Below, piece by piece: positions 23,116 through 34,600 of a stretch of 49,185 nt of DNA. The stretch is from an uncultured Lewinella sp. (lineage in GTDB: Bacteria > Bacteroidota > Bacteroidia > Chitinophagales > Saprospiraceae). Under the pieces are notes generated by a model. The model was not told the DNA's origin. It saw nothing but the letters and a program-made list of their open reading frames with translations, and did no database searches. Both the position numbers and the translations under genes were made by a program. How positions within the stretch are numbered: the stretch's first letter is position 1; every line of letters starts with the position of its first letter. The stretch lies in assembly GCA_937873655.1 (NCBI GenBank), contig CALMYQ010000263.1, forward strand, positions 1 through 49,185, given 5' to 3'.

Positions 23116-24992
23116 AGAACTTACCGTCCCGATTGATTCATGCCTGTTATTGGATCTGGTTGCTGGTCTCTGCCATAGGCCTATCGGCGCAGAATGCCCG
23201 GCCGTTCGTCACCCTGGTGGAAGAAAGTACGACCGGAAAACACGTCGACACCATTCCCGCGTCGGGGCCGGCCATCGTCGACATCAACAGCATCATCCAC
23301 CTGAAGATCGACATACCGGCCCTGGAGAACGAAATGTTCCGGTTTCAGGGTATTGCCGGTTCCGACGAACGGCTCAAACAACTGAATGGCCTCAACGAAT
23401 TGCTCCGCAATCAGAACGGCATTCTCCAGCTGATCAACGACAAATTCTCGGGCAGCAGCCAGCCCGTATTGGAAGATTACAAGAAACTGGCCGAACAGTC
23501 GGACTACCTGCTGGACGGTCTGGAGCGGAACCTGAGCGACGCCCTGTACAACGAGCTCACCAGCGATGAGATGGAGCTTAAATTCAGCAAGTTCGGCGGC
23601 CCCTATATCGTTTTTGTGATCAACTGGCTCGAAGGAAAAGCCGACGTGCTGCGGGATTCCCTGGTCAAGGGACTGAACGGCGACAGCACACTGATGGTCT
23701 ATTTCCGGCTCGGCGCTTTCCTCAAGAACAAATCCGGCGGCCGCCCGGTGCACGTTGAGCATTTCGACGAGATCAGCCCCGAAGCTTACAGCGAGGTAGC
23801 CCGGTTCAGCCCGCCGCTGTCCGAGGGCGAAAAGAGCGCGCTGAGCCAAACCGTTCAGCTCAACCAGACGATCGGGGAAAACACATCGACCGCCTCCGGT
23901 TTTTTCAAACAAGTGGTCAAAGCCCGCATCAACGACCTGTTCCCGTCGGATTCCTCAAAGGTGATCCTGAAAGCTACCTACAACGCATCGCTGACCAAGC
24001 TCAACCAACAGCCCGATACCAAACCGGCCGCCCAGGTGCTGCTCGAAAACGAACTGAACCTCAACCGGGTCGATCAGTTCTATTCGCTGGCTTCCCAAAC
24101 CTACCAGCAATTCGCCGATAATTTTCCGCAAGGGATCTTCGGTCAAAATAATTTCGATCAGATTTTCAACCAGTTTGAGCAATTGATCCTCAATTCCTAC
24201 AAGACGTTCAACGGCGATGTCGTGAGTTTTCAGCAAACAGCGGTCACCCCGCCCGACGACACCTCGCCGCCCGGCCTGCCCACGCTGGAAAAGGTCGACA
24301 ACCTCTACGACAACTACGTGCAGGGTGCGCAAAAGGATATTTCCGGCATCAAGGCGATTTTTTCGCAGATCTCAAGCATGCTCAACCCGTTCAGGAAATC
24401 CTACCTGGCCAATGAAGATCTCTCTGACAAGGTTTCCCGGTTCACAGCCGGCAAGATCCCGCCTGAAGGGCTGCTGGAGCTCAAATACATCGGCGAGCGC
24501 AAGGCCGGAGACGAAATCCTCGTCAAAGCAGTCCTGGAACGGGGCCAGGACCGGAAAAACCGCAATTTTGAGCAAAAGGAATTGTACCGCCGGTATATCA
24601 CCATCGCCCGGGTGGCCCTCCACGTCAAAATGAGCGGATCCCTTATCCTGGCCAACCCCTATAACCGGGACAACCCGGAGGTCAAGCTCACTACCCGCTA
24701 CCAGTTTGCGCCCAACTACGGCATCTTCCTGAAATGGGGCAGCCGCAAAAGCAAGTTCTACAACGACTTCCTCAGCTTCGGCGTCGGCATGGGTTTCAGC
24801 TCTCCGGACTTTAACCTCGACGGAACCCCCGAATTCGGGGCCGGCCTGATGGTAACGGCCATCCGGGATTTCTTCAGCGCCGGCTGGGGATGGGATTTCG
24901 GCGTGGACGCCCCCTACTTCTTTATGGGCTTCAATATCCCCTTCGCGGTAGGCGGCGTACAGACGGCCGGTGTGGTGGAGCCGGGGTTTTAG
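23112..24992 (+). CDS. Hypothetical exported protein, possibly outer-membrane linked (626 aa)
   Basis: The N-terminus has a signal peptide (about 1-26, ending GLSAQ). The middle (about 60-430) is mostly helical with many Gln/Asn/Leu. The C-terminal 130 residues are rich in aromatic and glycine residues in alternating patterns (GIFLKWGSRKSKFYNDF, SFGVGMGFSSPDF, GWGWDFGVDAPYFFMGFN), as in small beta-barrel or outer-membrane proteins. No catalytic motif is visible. Translation is coupled to the preceding gene. Confidence 0.8.
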   Translation: MKNLPSRLIHACYWIWLLVSAIGLSAQNARPFVTLVEESTTGKHVDTIPASGPAIVDINSIIHLKIDIPALENEMFRFQGIAGSDERLKQLNGLNELLRNQNGILQLINDKFSGSSQPVLEDYKKLAEQSDYLLDGLERNLSDALYNELTSDEMELKFSKFGGPYIVFVINWLEGKADVLRDSLVKGLNGDSTLMVYFRLGAFLKNKSGGRPVHVEHFDEISPEAYSEVARFSPPLSEGEKSALSQTVQLNQTIGENTSTASGFFKQVVKARINDLFPSDSSKVILKATYNASLTKLNQQPDTKPAAQVLLENELNLNRVDQFYSLASQTYQQFADNFPQGIFGQNNFDQIFNQFEQLILNSYKTFNGDVVSFQQTAVTPPDDTSPPGLPTLEKVDNLYDNYVQGAQKDISGIKAIFSQISSMLNPFRKSYLANEDLSDKVSRFTAGKIPPEGLLELKYIGERKAGDEILVKAVLERGQDRKNRNFEQKELYRRYITIARVALHVKMSGSLILANPYNRDNPEVKLTTRYQFAPNYGIFLKWGSRKSKFYNDFLSFGVGMGFSSPDFNLDGTPEFGAGLMVTAIRDFFSAGWGWDFGVDAPYFFMGFNIPFAVGGVQTAGVVEPGF

Positions 24993-25458
24993 GGGGAGCG
25001 GAATGGAGGAATGGAGGAATTGAGGAATTGAGGAACTGAGGAACTGAGGAACTGAGGAATCGAGGAATTGCCGCCTTCGTAACGCCTGTGGCGTCGCTAC
25101 GGCCGCCGGAGGTTGATTTGCCCCGGCAAATTAACGGCTTTAAAACTTTTGTTTCCAATCGGTACGCATGGTGGTTCAAAATTGCTCAGGGGGAGGCTGG
25201 TCAGGGTTTTAGATCTACACGGTTTTATCGCCCGGCGTGATGAAAATCAAAGCTTTGTTTCTTGATCAGAGAGCCCCTATTTTGAACAATCTCTCGCAAG
25301 AGCCCAGTTTTCTCAATAATCTCTCACCTCCCATCCGCCGTAGCCTCTGGCGAAGTCGGGCTTCCTGTGCTGAGCGAAGTCGAAGCATCACCCTCTCCAA
25401 TCCACCCACTAAATATTATCTTAGCGCCCTCAACCAACGAAGCGACATAAACGTGCCC
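24993..25458. repeat. Intergenic region with octamer array and dispersed palindrome
   Basis: Eight octamers of the form NGAGGAAY lie at 25005-25068, the reverse complement of the TTCCTCRR array at 12367. ATCCGCCGTAGCC (25333-25345) is the exact complement of the right arm of the CRISPR-repeat insert, so that element family also exists outside CRISPR. A GAGCGAAGTCGAAG motif follows at about 25371-25385. No gene is seen. Confidence 0.65.
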
Positions 25459-26316
25459 ATGAATTCCCAACAAACGGTCAGGCGCCAGGCAGGCGGGGTT
25501 ATTCTCAACAGGATTTCCCGCTTCCATTCGATCCATCTGCAACGGGATGTTTGCGTGGACATTTATTATCCGGAAGGCAAGAACCGGCACCGGAAGGATC
25601 CGGGGTTTCCGTTTCTGATCCTGAACGACGGGCAGGACCTGGAGCGGGTCGGGTTGATCCGTACCCTGGAAACCCTCTGGGCCGACGGGCAACTGCCGCC
25701 CCTGATCGCGATCGGGGTGTACGCCAACGAAGAGCGGCTGCAGGAATACGGCACGGCGGGTAGCCCGGATTACAAGGGCCGGGGCAGCAAGGCGGGCGCT
25801 TATACCCGGTTTGTGGCCAGGGAACTCCTGCCCTGGCTGCGGGGGCACTACCACCTGTCGTGGCTGCCCAGACACGCCGCTATTGCGGGTTTTTCACTCG
25901 GCGGCCTTTCGGCTATGGACATCGCCTGGCAACAGGAACTCCTCTTCGGCAAGGTGGGCGTTTTTTCGGGTTCATTCTGGTGGCGATCGGCCCCCGTCGA
26001 TCCGGCCGACCCCGACGCACACCGCATTATGCATGCGATCGTCGCGGGCGGGCCCAAACGCAACGGCATGTCCTTCTGGTTTCAGGCCGGCACCAAAGAC
26101 GAAGAAGAAGACCGGAACAACAACGGCATCATCGACGCCATTGACGACACCCTCGATCTGATCCGGGAACTGGAAAACCTCGGTTATCAGCGGCATCAGG
26201 ACATCCGCTACGTAGAGGTTCAGGACGGCGAACACAACCCCGAAACCTGGGCCGCCGTGATGCCCGATTTTTTGAAATGGGCTTTCGGCGATCCGATTAA
26301 CCGCATCCTGCCGTAA
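25459..26316 (+). CDS. Esterase D-like alpha/beta hydrolase (285 aa)
   Basis: A serine esterase of the putative esterase family that includes enterochelin esterase and esterase D. The nucleophile elbow is GFSLGG with S146, and DGEHNPETW (256-264) supplies the likely catalytic His259. An oddity is the insertion DEEEDRNNNGIIDAIDD (214-230), which resembles an EF-hand calcium loop. ATG 25459 is chosen because the upstream open frame (from 25237) runs through dispersed-repeat sequence. No signal peptide is visible. Confidence 0.85.
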   Translation: MNSQQTVRRQAGGVILNRISRFHSIHLQRDVCVDIYYPEGKNRHRKDPGFPFLILNDGQDLERVGLIRTLETLWADGQLPPLIAIGVYANEERLQEYGTAGSPDYKGRGSKAGAYTRFVARELLPWLRGHYHLSWLPRHAAIAGFSLGGLSAMDIAWQQELLFGKVGVFSGSFWWRSAPVDPADPDAHRIMHAIVAGGPKRNGMSFWFQAGTKDEEEDRNNNGIIDAIDDTLDLIRELENLGYQRHQDIRYVEVQDGEHNPETWAAVMPDFLKWAFGDPINRILP

Positions 26317-26536
26317 AATAATTTTTACCCTTTCCGCATCAAATATCCGTTCCGCGACATATTTTTACGTCGGAATTTACAGCAGTCGTTTCTATTTGGC
26401 CCGTACGACCGCTCCGAAGCAACCGCCATCTGCCGATTTCAAGTATTTGAACCCTTTATTTCCCTTTCCAGACCTTTTAACCCGAACGGGCTGAAGGTTC
26501 ATTGCCCTGGCATTTTTTCAACAACAAATTTTCGAC

Positions 26537-27028
26537 GTGACGTATAGACTGATCTGCATGCTATGCCTGGCAGGCCTGTTGTCTGCAAGCGCCTGCCGGA
26601 ACAAGAGCGATTATGCGGCGCTGGAAGCGAGGTCAGCGGAATTGCTCCGGGAAGCCGTCCGGCTCGATTGCGGGATCCGGGAAATCGGCAATGCTACGGA
26701 GGCGCTGTGGGATTCGGTATCCTCGGCGCTGGAGGCGAAGCTTCCGGAAAACATGCCGCCCGATGAACGTCGAAACATGATCGCCGTAAGGAACACCGGG
26801 TTGATCAGGATGTTTGAGGTCTACCCTACCCTTGATTCCGCCACCAGAAATCTGATAGAAACCGCCGGGGAACGGGACCAGGCGCTGGCCGGCCGGATCA
26901 GGGATATCAGAAGCGCTCAAAAGGAAAACGAACTGGCTACGCATACACTGCTGGCTCAAATGGAAGAAACCGGATACGACAAAGTAGCAGCGTGGAAAAA
27001 ACAGTTTGCCCGGGCCAGGTGCGATTGA
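26537..27028 (+). CDS. Small lipoprotein, unknown function (163 aa)
   Basis: A lipoprotein signal with lipobox LSASAC (Cys20) follows a hydrophobic stretch, counting from GTG 26537; ATG 26558 is an alternative that leaves a very short signal. The mature part is a charged helical protein with coiled-coil character. It is not recognised further. The next gene starts 58 bp after its stop on the same strand. Confidence 0.7.
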   Translation: MTYRLICMLCLAGLLSASACRNKSDYAALEARSAELLREAVRLDCGIREIGNATEALWDSVSSALEAKLPENMPPDERRNMIAVRNTGLIRMFEVYPTLDSATRNLIETAGERDQALAGRIRDIRSAQKENELATHTLLAQMEETGYDKVAAWKKQFARARCD

Positions 27029-27086
27029 ACTCCGCGCACCAGAAACGTGTCGAACCACGCTTGAAATCATTAACAAATTACAATCT

Positions 27087-28481
27087 ATGAAAAGGATACC
27101 ATGCTTATTTCAAAAAGGCAGACCTGTTTTCCTGGGTTTGATCCTGCTGACCGCGGGTTGTTCGAAAGAAGATCCCGACTCGCTGGACCCTTCAGCCAGG
27201 ACTAAAAACTTCTCTTACGAACTCCCGCTGGCCTGGAATAAATTGTACCTCGACCTGGAGCGGTTTACCCCGGGTTATCGCCCGCCGGTTTCCGCGCGGA
27301 CCCTGGCATACGTGAACCTGGCGGCGTACGAATCGGTATGGCCCGGAATGGCCGACGATTACCACTCAATGGCGGACCAATGGCCGGGCCTGGCATTGCC
27401 GCAACCGGAACCCGGAAGGGCATATCACTGGCCCAGCAGCATGAATGCCGCCTATGTGGAGATCATGGAGCTGTTTTTTCCGACGGCGCCGGCTGAGCAA
27501 TTGTACAGGATCTATGCATTGCAAACGGACTACGCCCTGATCTACAAGCAACAGGTGCCCAATGATGTATATGCCCGCTCCGCCGCATTCGGCAGGAGCG
27601 TGGCCAACGCGGTTTTCAACTGGTCCGCTTCAGATGCGGCAGGCCATGAAGCCTACCTGAGGAATAACGACCCCGGGTACGTTCCGCCGGCCGGAACCGG
27701 CATCTGGCAACCGACCTACCCGGATTTCAACCCCGCTTTGCTGCCGCATTGGGGAGACGTCCGGACCTTTGCAGCCGACAACAGCGACATTGCACCCAAT
27801 CCGCTTGCCTATAGCGAAAACCCTTCTTCCGATCTGTATCAGCAGGCTTTGGCGGTCAAAAACCTGGTGAATACCATCAAAACCGGACACGCTGATGAGG
27901 ACGCCTGGATCGCCGATTTCTGGAGCGACGACTGCCCGATCCTCACGTTTACGCCTGCGGGCCGGTGGATTGCGGTGCTGAACCAGGTCGTTGAACGGAA
28001 CAAGCTTCACATGGACAAGGCCATCGAAGCATACGCCCGCATCGGACTGGCCCTCAGCGACGCCGGGGTGCGCGCCTGGCATGAAAAATACCGCTTCAAC
28101 GTGGAACGGCCGATCGACTATATCCGAAGGGTTCAAAACGACCCAAACTGGAATACGGTCATGTGCCCCGACGGGTCGGGCCGGTTTTTTACGCCGCCGT
28201 TCCCCGCTTATCCGTCCGGGCACGCCACTTTCGGGGCCGCCGCAGCCGAGGTCATGACGGCCTTGTTCGGAGCGGGCTACCCAATGACCGACCGGTGCCA
28301 CGAAGGGCGCACCGAATTCAACGGTACGCCGAGGAGCTTCAACAACTTTTATGAGATGGCGGAAGAAAACGCCTATTCAAGGATCCCGATCGGCGTCCAT
28401 TTTAAAATGGATTCGGATGCCGGGTTGGAACTGGGCTACGGCATCGGCAAAAAGATCAACGCCCTGCCCTGGCGGAATTAA
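27087..28481 (+). CDS. PAP2/vanadium haloperoxidase-like lipoprotein (464 aa)
   Basis: An exported member of the vanadium-dependent haloperoxidase / PAP2 phosphatase superfamily. The lipobox is LTAGC (Cys25). Phosphate- or vanadate-binding motifs are K334 and R341 in EKYRFNVERP, PSGHATFGA (376-384), and SRIPIGVHF with R432 and H438. ATG 27087 places the signal peptide at the N-terminus; a start at 27006 would not. The function could be halide oxidation or phosphatase activity; sequence alone does not separate them. Confidence 0.85.
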   Translation: MKRIPCLFQKGRPVFLGLILLTAGCSKEDPDSLDPSARTKNFSYELPLAWNKLYLDLERFTPGYRPPVSARTLAYVNLAAYESVWPGMADDYHSMADQWPGLALPQPEPGRAYHWPSSMNAAYVEIMELFFPTAPAEQLYRIYALQTDYALIYKQQVPNDVYARSAAFGRSVANAVFNWSASDAAGHEAYLRNNDPGYVPPAGTGIWQPTYPDFNPALLPHWGDVRTFAADNSDIAPNPLAYSENPSSDLYQQALAVKNLVNTIKTGHADEDAWIADFWSDDCPILTFTPAGRWIAVLNQVVERNKLHMDKAIEAYARIGLALSDAGVRAWHEKYRFNVERPIDYIRRVQNDPNWNTVMCPDGSGRFFTPPFPAYPSGHATFGAAAAEVMTALFGAGYPMTDRCHEGRTEFNGTPRSFNNFYEMAEENAYSRIPIGVHFKMDSDAGLELGYGIGKKINALPWRN

Positions 28482-28507
28482 AGATTTCACCCCCTGGAAT
28501 AAAATAG

Positions 28508-28532
28508 AAAAGCGCCGGGTTGCGGCGCTTTT
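28508..28532. terminator. Bidirectional rho-independent terminator
   Basis: AAAAGCGCCG pairs with CGGCGCTTTT across a 5-nt loop (GGTTG). It lies between two convergent genes (stops at 28481 and 28624), and the A/T ends serve both directions. Confidence 0.9.
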
Positions 28533-28623
28533 CCTATCATACTGATTTTCTACACCCGTTTTCAAATCCCTTTTCCGGGAATTAAAAACTTCTCATGACG
28601 GGTTGTCCCAAAACATTCCCGCA

Positions 28624-31600
28624 TTATTTTTTGGCCAGTACCATCCGCAGGGAGATGGCGCCCCATTCTGTTTCGATAGCGTAGATATAGATTCCTTCCG
28701 GCAGCCGGTCGCCAGCCCTGAAGGTCTCCTCGCTGTACCCTTTCGGATATACGCCCTTCCAGCTTTGGATCTCGCGGCCGTTCAGGTCCAGTACCCGCAG
28801 GGTCGCCTGGCCTTCCTCCGGCAGGGTGAACCCAATGACCGTAAAGTCATTGAATGGGTTGGGCCGGTTGGGCAGCAGGCGCAGTCCGGCGGCAGCGGCA
28901 TCGGTCCGGTTGAAAGCCATCGCAACGCCGATCTCTTCATTCCGGTCGTCGTAGGCAGCGGCAGCCGTTACGGCCGAGCTCACGTTGAGCCCATCCCGCA
29001 ATTTGCCGTCTTCCAGCGCCCTGACCACCAGCGTAAACAAGGGCTGGTCTTCCAGCGGGCCGGCAATCTGCGGCGAGCCGTTGCGGTTCCAGCTGAACGT
29101 GGCGGCGCCTTCGCGCAGGAATTGCCCGCTCATCTGGCTGGTGTTCAGGATACCGGGTTTGAGTCCGATGATATCGGTTTTCGATCGGTCGGCCAGCAGC
29201 GTAAACTGGAAGCCTTCCACCAGGTCGCCGTTAAGCGCTTTCACGGGGATCTCATAGGTTTCGCCGGCATGAAGCTCCATATCCGGCACCGAGAGCAGGA
29301 ATTCTGCCGCCCATCCTTTTTGTTGTCCGTCAAATCCCACACTGCCGTTCACATCCCCGATCTTGACCGCTACGAAATCGACGCCTGTGAGGCAGGACTC
29401 GAGGTCCGTCAGGGTACGCGATTCCGGGAAGGTTTCAAACCACGGGTTGGCCGGTTGCGGGAAATGATAGTCCGCGTCGACAAATCGCCAGCTGGTATTG
29501 TTGGTGAATGCCGGAATATTGCCGAGGACGAGCCGGCGCAGCTCGATGATGTCCAGCGCCGTGATATTGCCGGAACGGTTGACGTCCGCGGCGATCAGGT
29601 CGTAGGGCGATTCAAGCGGCTTGTTGCCCAGCAGGTGGCCCTGGATCAGGATAATGTCCAGGGTGTTTACGCCGTCGAGGAAGCCGGAATTAAGGTATGG
29701 CCGGACCACGTAATCGACGCCGGCTGAGCCGGTGGTGACCTCGTAAGCGCCCTCCTGGTCGGAAACGCCGTTCAGCTGTCCGGAAACGCTCTCAACCTGA
29801 ACCTCAACACCGTGTAAGGAGCGACCTTCTTCTGTGGAAATATCACCGGAAATAACCGGTTCCGTGTCGCAGGTCGGGCAAATATGATCGGGATCCTGGA
29901 TATAGATCAGCGCTTCGCACCATTTGAAGTTGGGGCCGCCAACGGTACCGTTCGGCTGCACGGAATATGGATTGCCGGCGCTGTCCCAGACATATACTTC
30001 GACCTCTTTGCTATATCGGTCCTTGCAGGTAAAGGTGATGCTGGTCTGCGACGGGTCCGGGATCTGGCCGGGCCGGTTCACGGAAAAGCGAAGCGGTTCG
30101 GAACAATCGGAAACATCGCAGGAGGCCAGTTCGGAGGCCTGTACGGTTACGGCCGCGGCATCTTCCTTGCCGTCGCCGTCGATGTCGGTTCCGGCCGGCA
30201 AAGCCTGCAGGTTGACGATCAGGCCGCTCTGGCAATGCGGATCCGGCACGTAGCAGTCCACTACGCTGAACGGCAGCAATGCAGATCCCTCATTACCGCA
30301 ACCGTCAATGGCGATCACTTCGAACCGGTGGGTACCGATCGGGTAAACGCCCGTGATGAGGAAGTCCGGATAAACGCCGGTCAGGGCCCCGGTTGCGGAG
30401 AGATCCTGATCAATCTGACCGTCGGCATTGAGGTCAAGCAATACCTGGATCTGGGAAATGCTGTCGAGCACGCACCCTTCGGTAATGGTGAACGGGAATT
30501 CCACCGTACCGACGCAGGCAGAACTGTCGGTGCAATAGGGCGCCGGCGGTTCAAATGCGATCACCGGTGATTGATCGTCGAATATCCGGATGTGCTGGGT
30601 GTAGGTCCAGTAGCCGGTTGAGGTCGCATTGCGCCAATAGCCCGCGGGGTTGGCCGGTCCGCAGGAAGCGCCCCGTTCTCCGGCTGCCGGGATCAGGTTG
30701 CCCTCAAGGCTGTCGCGGTCGACAAAGGAAGCCGTCGGCCGGCGCAGCACCCAGACGTTCTCTTCGCCCTGAAGGCCGTCGCAATCTTCATCCCTGCCGA
30801 TGGCCACAGGTGCATCCACCCCGTTGTATTCGCAGCGGTTGATGACGTGGAAGGTCCGCAGGATGTTGTAACATTCTCCGTTCACTACCGGCAGGAACTG
30901 GTCTTCAACGCGGACGTCAAAGGTATCGCAGCCGGTTTTCCGGATCCACAGGCTGTCGGCATAATCCAGGCAATCGGTCACAGCGTCTTTGGGGAAGCGG
31001 ATCTCGTATTCGAGGCTGCCGCCGATGGTGATGGTCTGGGTAAAGACGGCCATGGACAGGTTGCCGGCCACGTCGATGGCGCGGAAACGGCGAACAATGG
31101 TGCCCCCGCCGCATTCCACCAGGTTTACCAGCGGTTCGAGTTCGAAGGCGTAGGCAAAGCAGTTGTCGATCACATCCGGCCAGCCGAACAGTTCGCGCAA
31201 TTTAACGGTATCGTACGGATTGAAATAATCCGGCAGCGCTTCACAGGAAATGAGTTGGTCGGTCAGGCCGGTGCACAACGGCGGCGTCTTGTCTTCCACC
31301 GTCACGAACAGCCAGCAGAAGTTGACGTTCTCGTTGACATCGGTCACGCGCAGTTCCACCACGATCTGATTGAGGCCGATATCGCAGCAGCCGAATTCGA
31401 CGTAGGGGCCCCAATCCGAGTAATACGGCGTCAGCAAGGTATCGCAGGTGACCGGATCACGGGTGTAGAGCCGCCTGACCTCAATGGAAGCGATGCCGCA
31501 GTTGTCATAGCTGCCGTGGTTGACCTGTGCGGCGAACAACCGGTAATAACCGATATTGTTCAGCGAGATGTTGAGGTGTTCCTTGCAAATGGCGGTCGGT

Positions 31601-34600
31601 TCCTCCAGGTCGGCGATGCGGAAACGGCACGAATGCTGATATTGGTGCCCTTCCTCATCGCTAAGGGTATATCTGAACCAATAATCTCCTAAAGGCAGGC
31701 CGGAAACGGTCCGATCGTCATCCGGCCCGATGGTATATAAGATGGTTGTATCTCCGTTGGTGTTGGTAAAGAGTATTTCCGTGGTGATCGCCCAGTTGGT
31801 ATTCCCGCCTCCGCAGGTATCCGTTACAACGGGCCAGGGGGCTTCCAGCGAACCGGTGCACTCGAACGGATCGGTAGAGAACAGCATGATGTCCTCTTCC
31901 AGGATCGGGCAATAGTGGTTGCTCAGCGGACATTCGATGATCGGAGCGGAGAAAGCGCCGATCTTGATCAGCTGGTCGAATTTGAGCAAAGTATCCTGAT
32001 CGCACTGGTCAATGATCGTCCATTGGCGGATAAACGTCGTATCGAAACCGGTATGATACTGACTTCTATCCTTGTAAACCACCACGATATTGTAGTTGAA
32101 GTTCTGGGTCAGCTCTTCATACCCGTTGATGGTGAGCAGGTAGGGATACCCGGTTTCTTCAGGCGACGGGAAGCCGTTCGGCAGTGTTTCGTAGGACTGT
32201 CCGCAGCCGAAAACAACAGCGGCCGGCGGGAGGACCAGATCGTTCAGGTCCGGGCGCCTCAGGGTAATTTCCTGGACGCAGCTGTCCATATGCCCGAAAA
32301 TATCGCGCACCATGAAGGTCCTTTCCAGGTCGATATCGTCGCAGATCTCCCACGGCTTGATCTCGTCTTCAAAGAGCAGGGAGTCAAATCCGCAGAAGCT
32401 GTTGAACGCCGGCTCGCCCAGGGAGAAAAAGCTTTCCCGGTTGTTGAGGACGTAGTCCAGATCCTGGTAGATCAGGTCCTGGGTGATGCGAACTTCCGGC
32501 ATGACCTGGCTGGTCACGTCGCCGGAAATCACGTTCAGCACCAGGCCTTCGTTGTTGACGGCGAGCCAGGTATAATCGCCCAGCATGCCCGACAACCAGG
32601 TCGTCGTCATCAGGGTGTATACGCGCTCGGGGCTGATCAGCATCGAGATCTTCAGCACGGCGGTATAATTGCCCTGGAAGAAGCCTGCGGTGTCGATGGT
32701 CGGGTTATCCATGATCCCCGCAGCCAGCGGATACGGCCGTTGCGCCGCCACCTGGGTGAAACAACAGGGGTCGTCAAAGTTATACAGCCCGGCAAAAATG
32801 CCGCCCGTACCGTCGACCATATCCTCCGGCGCGTTGGGATAATCTGCGCCTACATCCATTTTGGTGAACAGGATAAAGGTAAACGGTTTTGGTTCGGTCA
32901 CTTCCACCAGTTTGAAGGAAGTCATGTCGTAGTAGTGGTCGCCGGGGTTGAAATAAGCGGACGGCAACCAGCACAGGGAATCGATGTTGTCGAATTTGGC
33001 ATCCGTTGCATCCAGCCGGCCTTCGATCATCTGGACATTCTTGCGGAGGGTACTGCGGTCCGTATCCGGCGGACAATCGAAATCCATGGGCGGGGGCGCT
33101 ACATCGATCTCGGTGGAGCAACCCGTTTCGGTATCCGTGATCTGAATGGTGCGTTCGCCGTCGCCGAGGGTCAACGGGACCGAAACGACGCTTTCGCCGT
33201 AGGTACCCTGCGTACCGTCGCTGGCGGTCCAGTCATCGCCGATGTTCAGGCCCGTCACCTCTACGGTATAGGTAAAGGTATCGTCATAGGGATCACCCAT
33301 GGTGCCCATGTCATCGCAATCGACGGAGACCACGGTCGCCTTGATCAGACAAAGGTCTGAACAGGGTTCAGGCGGGTTCACCTCAATGACCGACGTACAG
33401 GCGTCATCTCCGGCGTCGCTGATCTGGATGGCGACGGGGCCGTCGGCGATGGGGTACGGGCCGAAAGTCTCGAACTCGCCGTAGTCGCCTACCCGGCCGT
33501 CGCTGGATACCCAGCCTTCATCGGAAGTATGGTTGACCGGAATGATCAGCGCGATAAATTCGAACTGGTCGTCGGAGGGGTCGTACGGGGTGCCGTTGTC
33601 CAGGCAGGTGACCTCCGTAACGGTGTGCGTGATGGCGCATTGTTCGGAACAGGTTGCCGGCGGATTGACGTACAGCAGGGGCGATTCGCAGGAACCGTCG
33701 TTGCTGTCCGTTACGGTAAAGCTGACCGGGCCGTCGGCAATGGCGTAGGGCCCCAGCTGCACATCCGTATTGTAAGCGCCGGAAGTACCGTTGCTGCCCA
33801 CCCAGTGATCCGACAGGTTGTTGCCGCTGACCTTCACCGTAAACGTAAAGATATCGTCGGAAGGATCGGTCGGCGTACCGTTGTCGTCGCAGGCGACGTT
33901 GGCGATGGTCGGTTGAATGATCTCGCACAAGGGCGAACAGGACGGCGGGGGAGCTACCTCCATTACGGAGGCGCACCCGGGATCTTCGGCGTCGGTAATG
34001 GTGATCACCCGGGTACCTTCACTGATCGGGAAGGGGCCGAAGGTGGCCAGGCCGTAAGCGCCCGAGCTGCCGTCGCTGGCCATCCAGCCCGTCGAAGTAT
34101 GGTTGACGGGAATGATCATGGCCGTGAACGTAAAGAGGTCATCGCCGGAAACGGAAGGCGTGCCGTTATCCTGGCAGTCGACTTCCGTGACCAGGTGCGT
34201 AATGAGGCATTGTTCGGAACAGGAGGACGGCGGCTCTACGAAAATGGTACTCGAAGCGCAGCCGCTGTCGCTGCCGTCGGTCACGACAAAGCTGACCGGG
34301 CCGTCGGAGATCAGGAAAGGGCCAAAAGAAACCGGATGATTGTAAGGGCCTTCGACACCGATGGAAGTCACCCAGTTGTCAGCTGTGTTGTAGCCGGTGA
34401 CGAGCAGCGTAAAGGTAAAGATATCGTCCGCCGGATCGGTCGGCGTGTTGTTGTCATTGCAAAGTACATCGTGGATCTCGACGCTGACGATGTCGCAATC
34501 GTCGGAGCAGTGCGGCGGCGCCTGGATATGGGCGGTTGTCGAGCAGCCGTTGTCGCCGGTATCCGTGAACGTCAGGTCCATGGCGGGGAAGCCGTCGATG

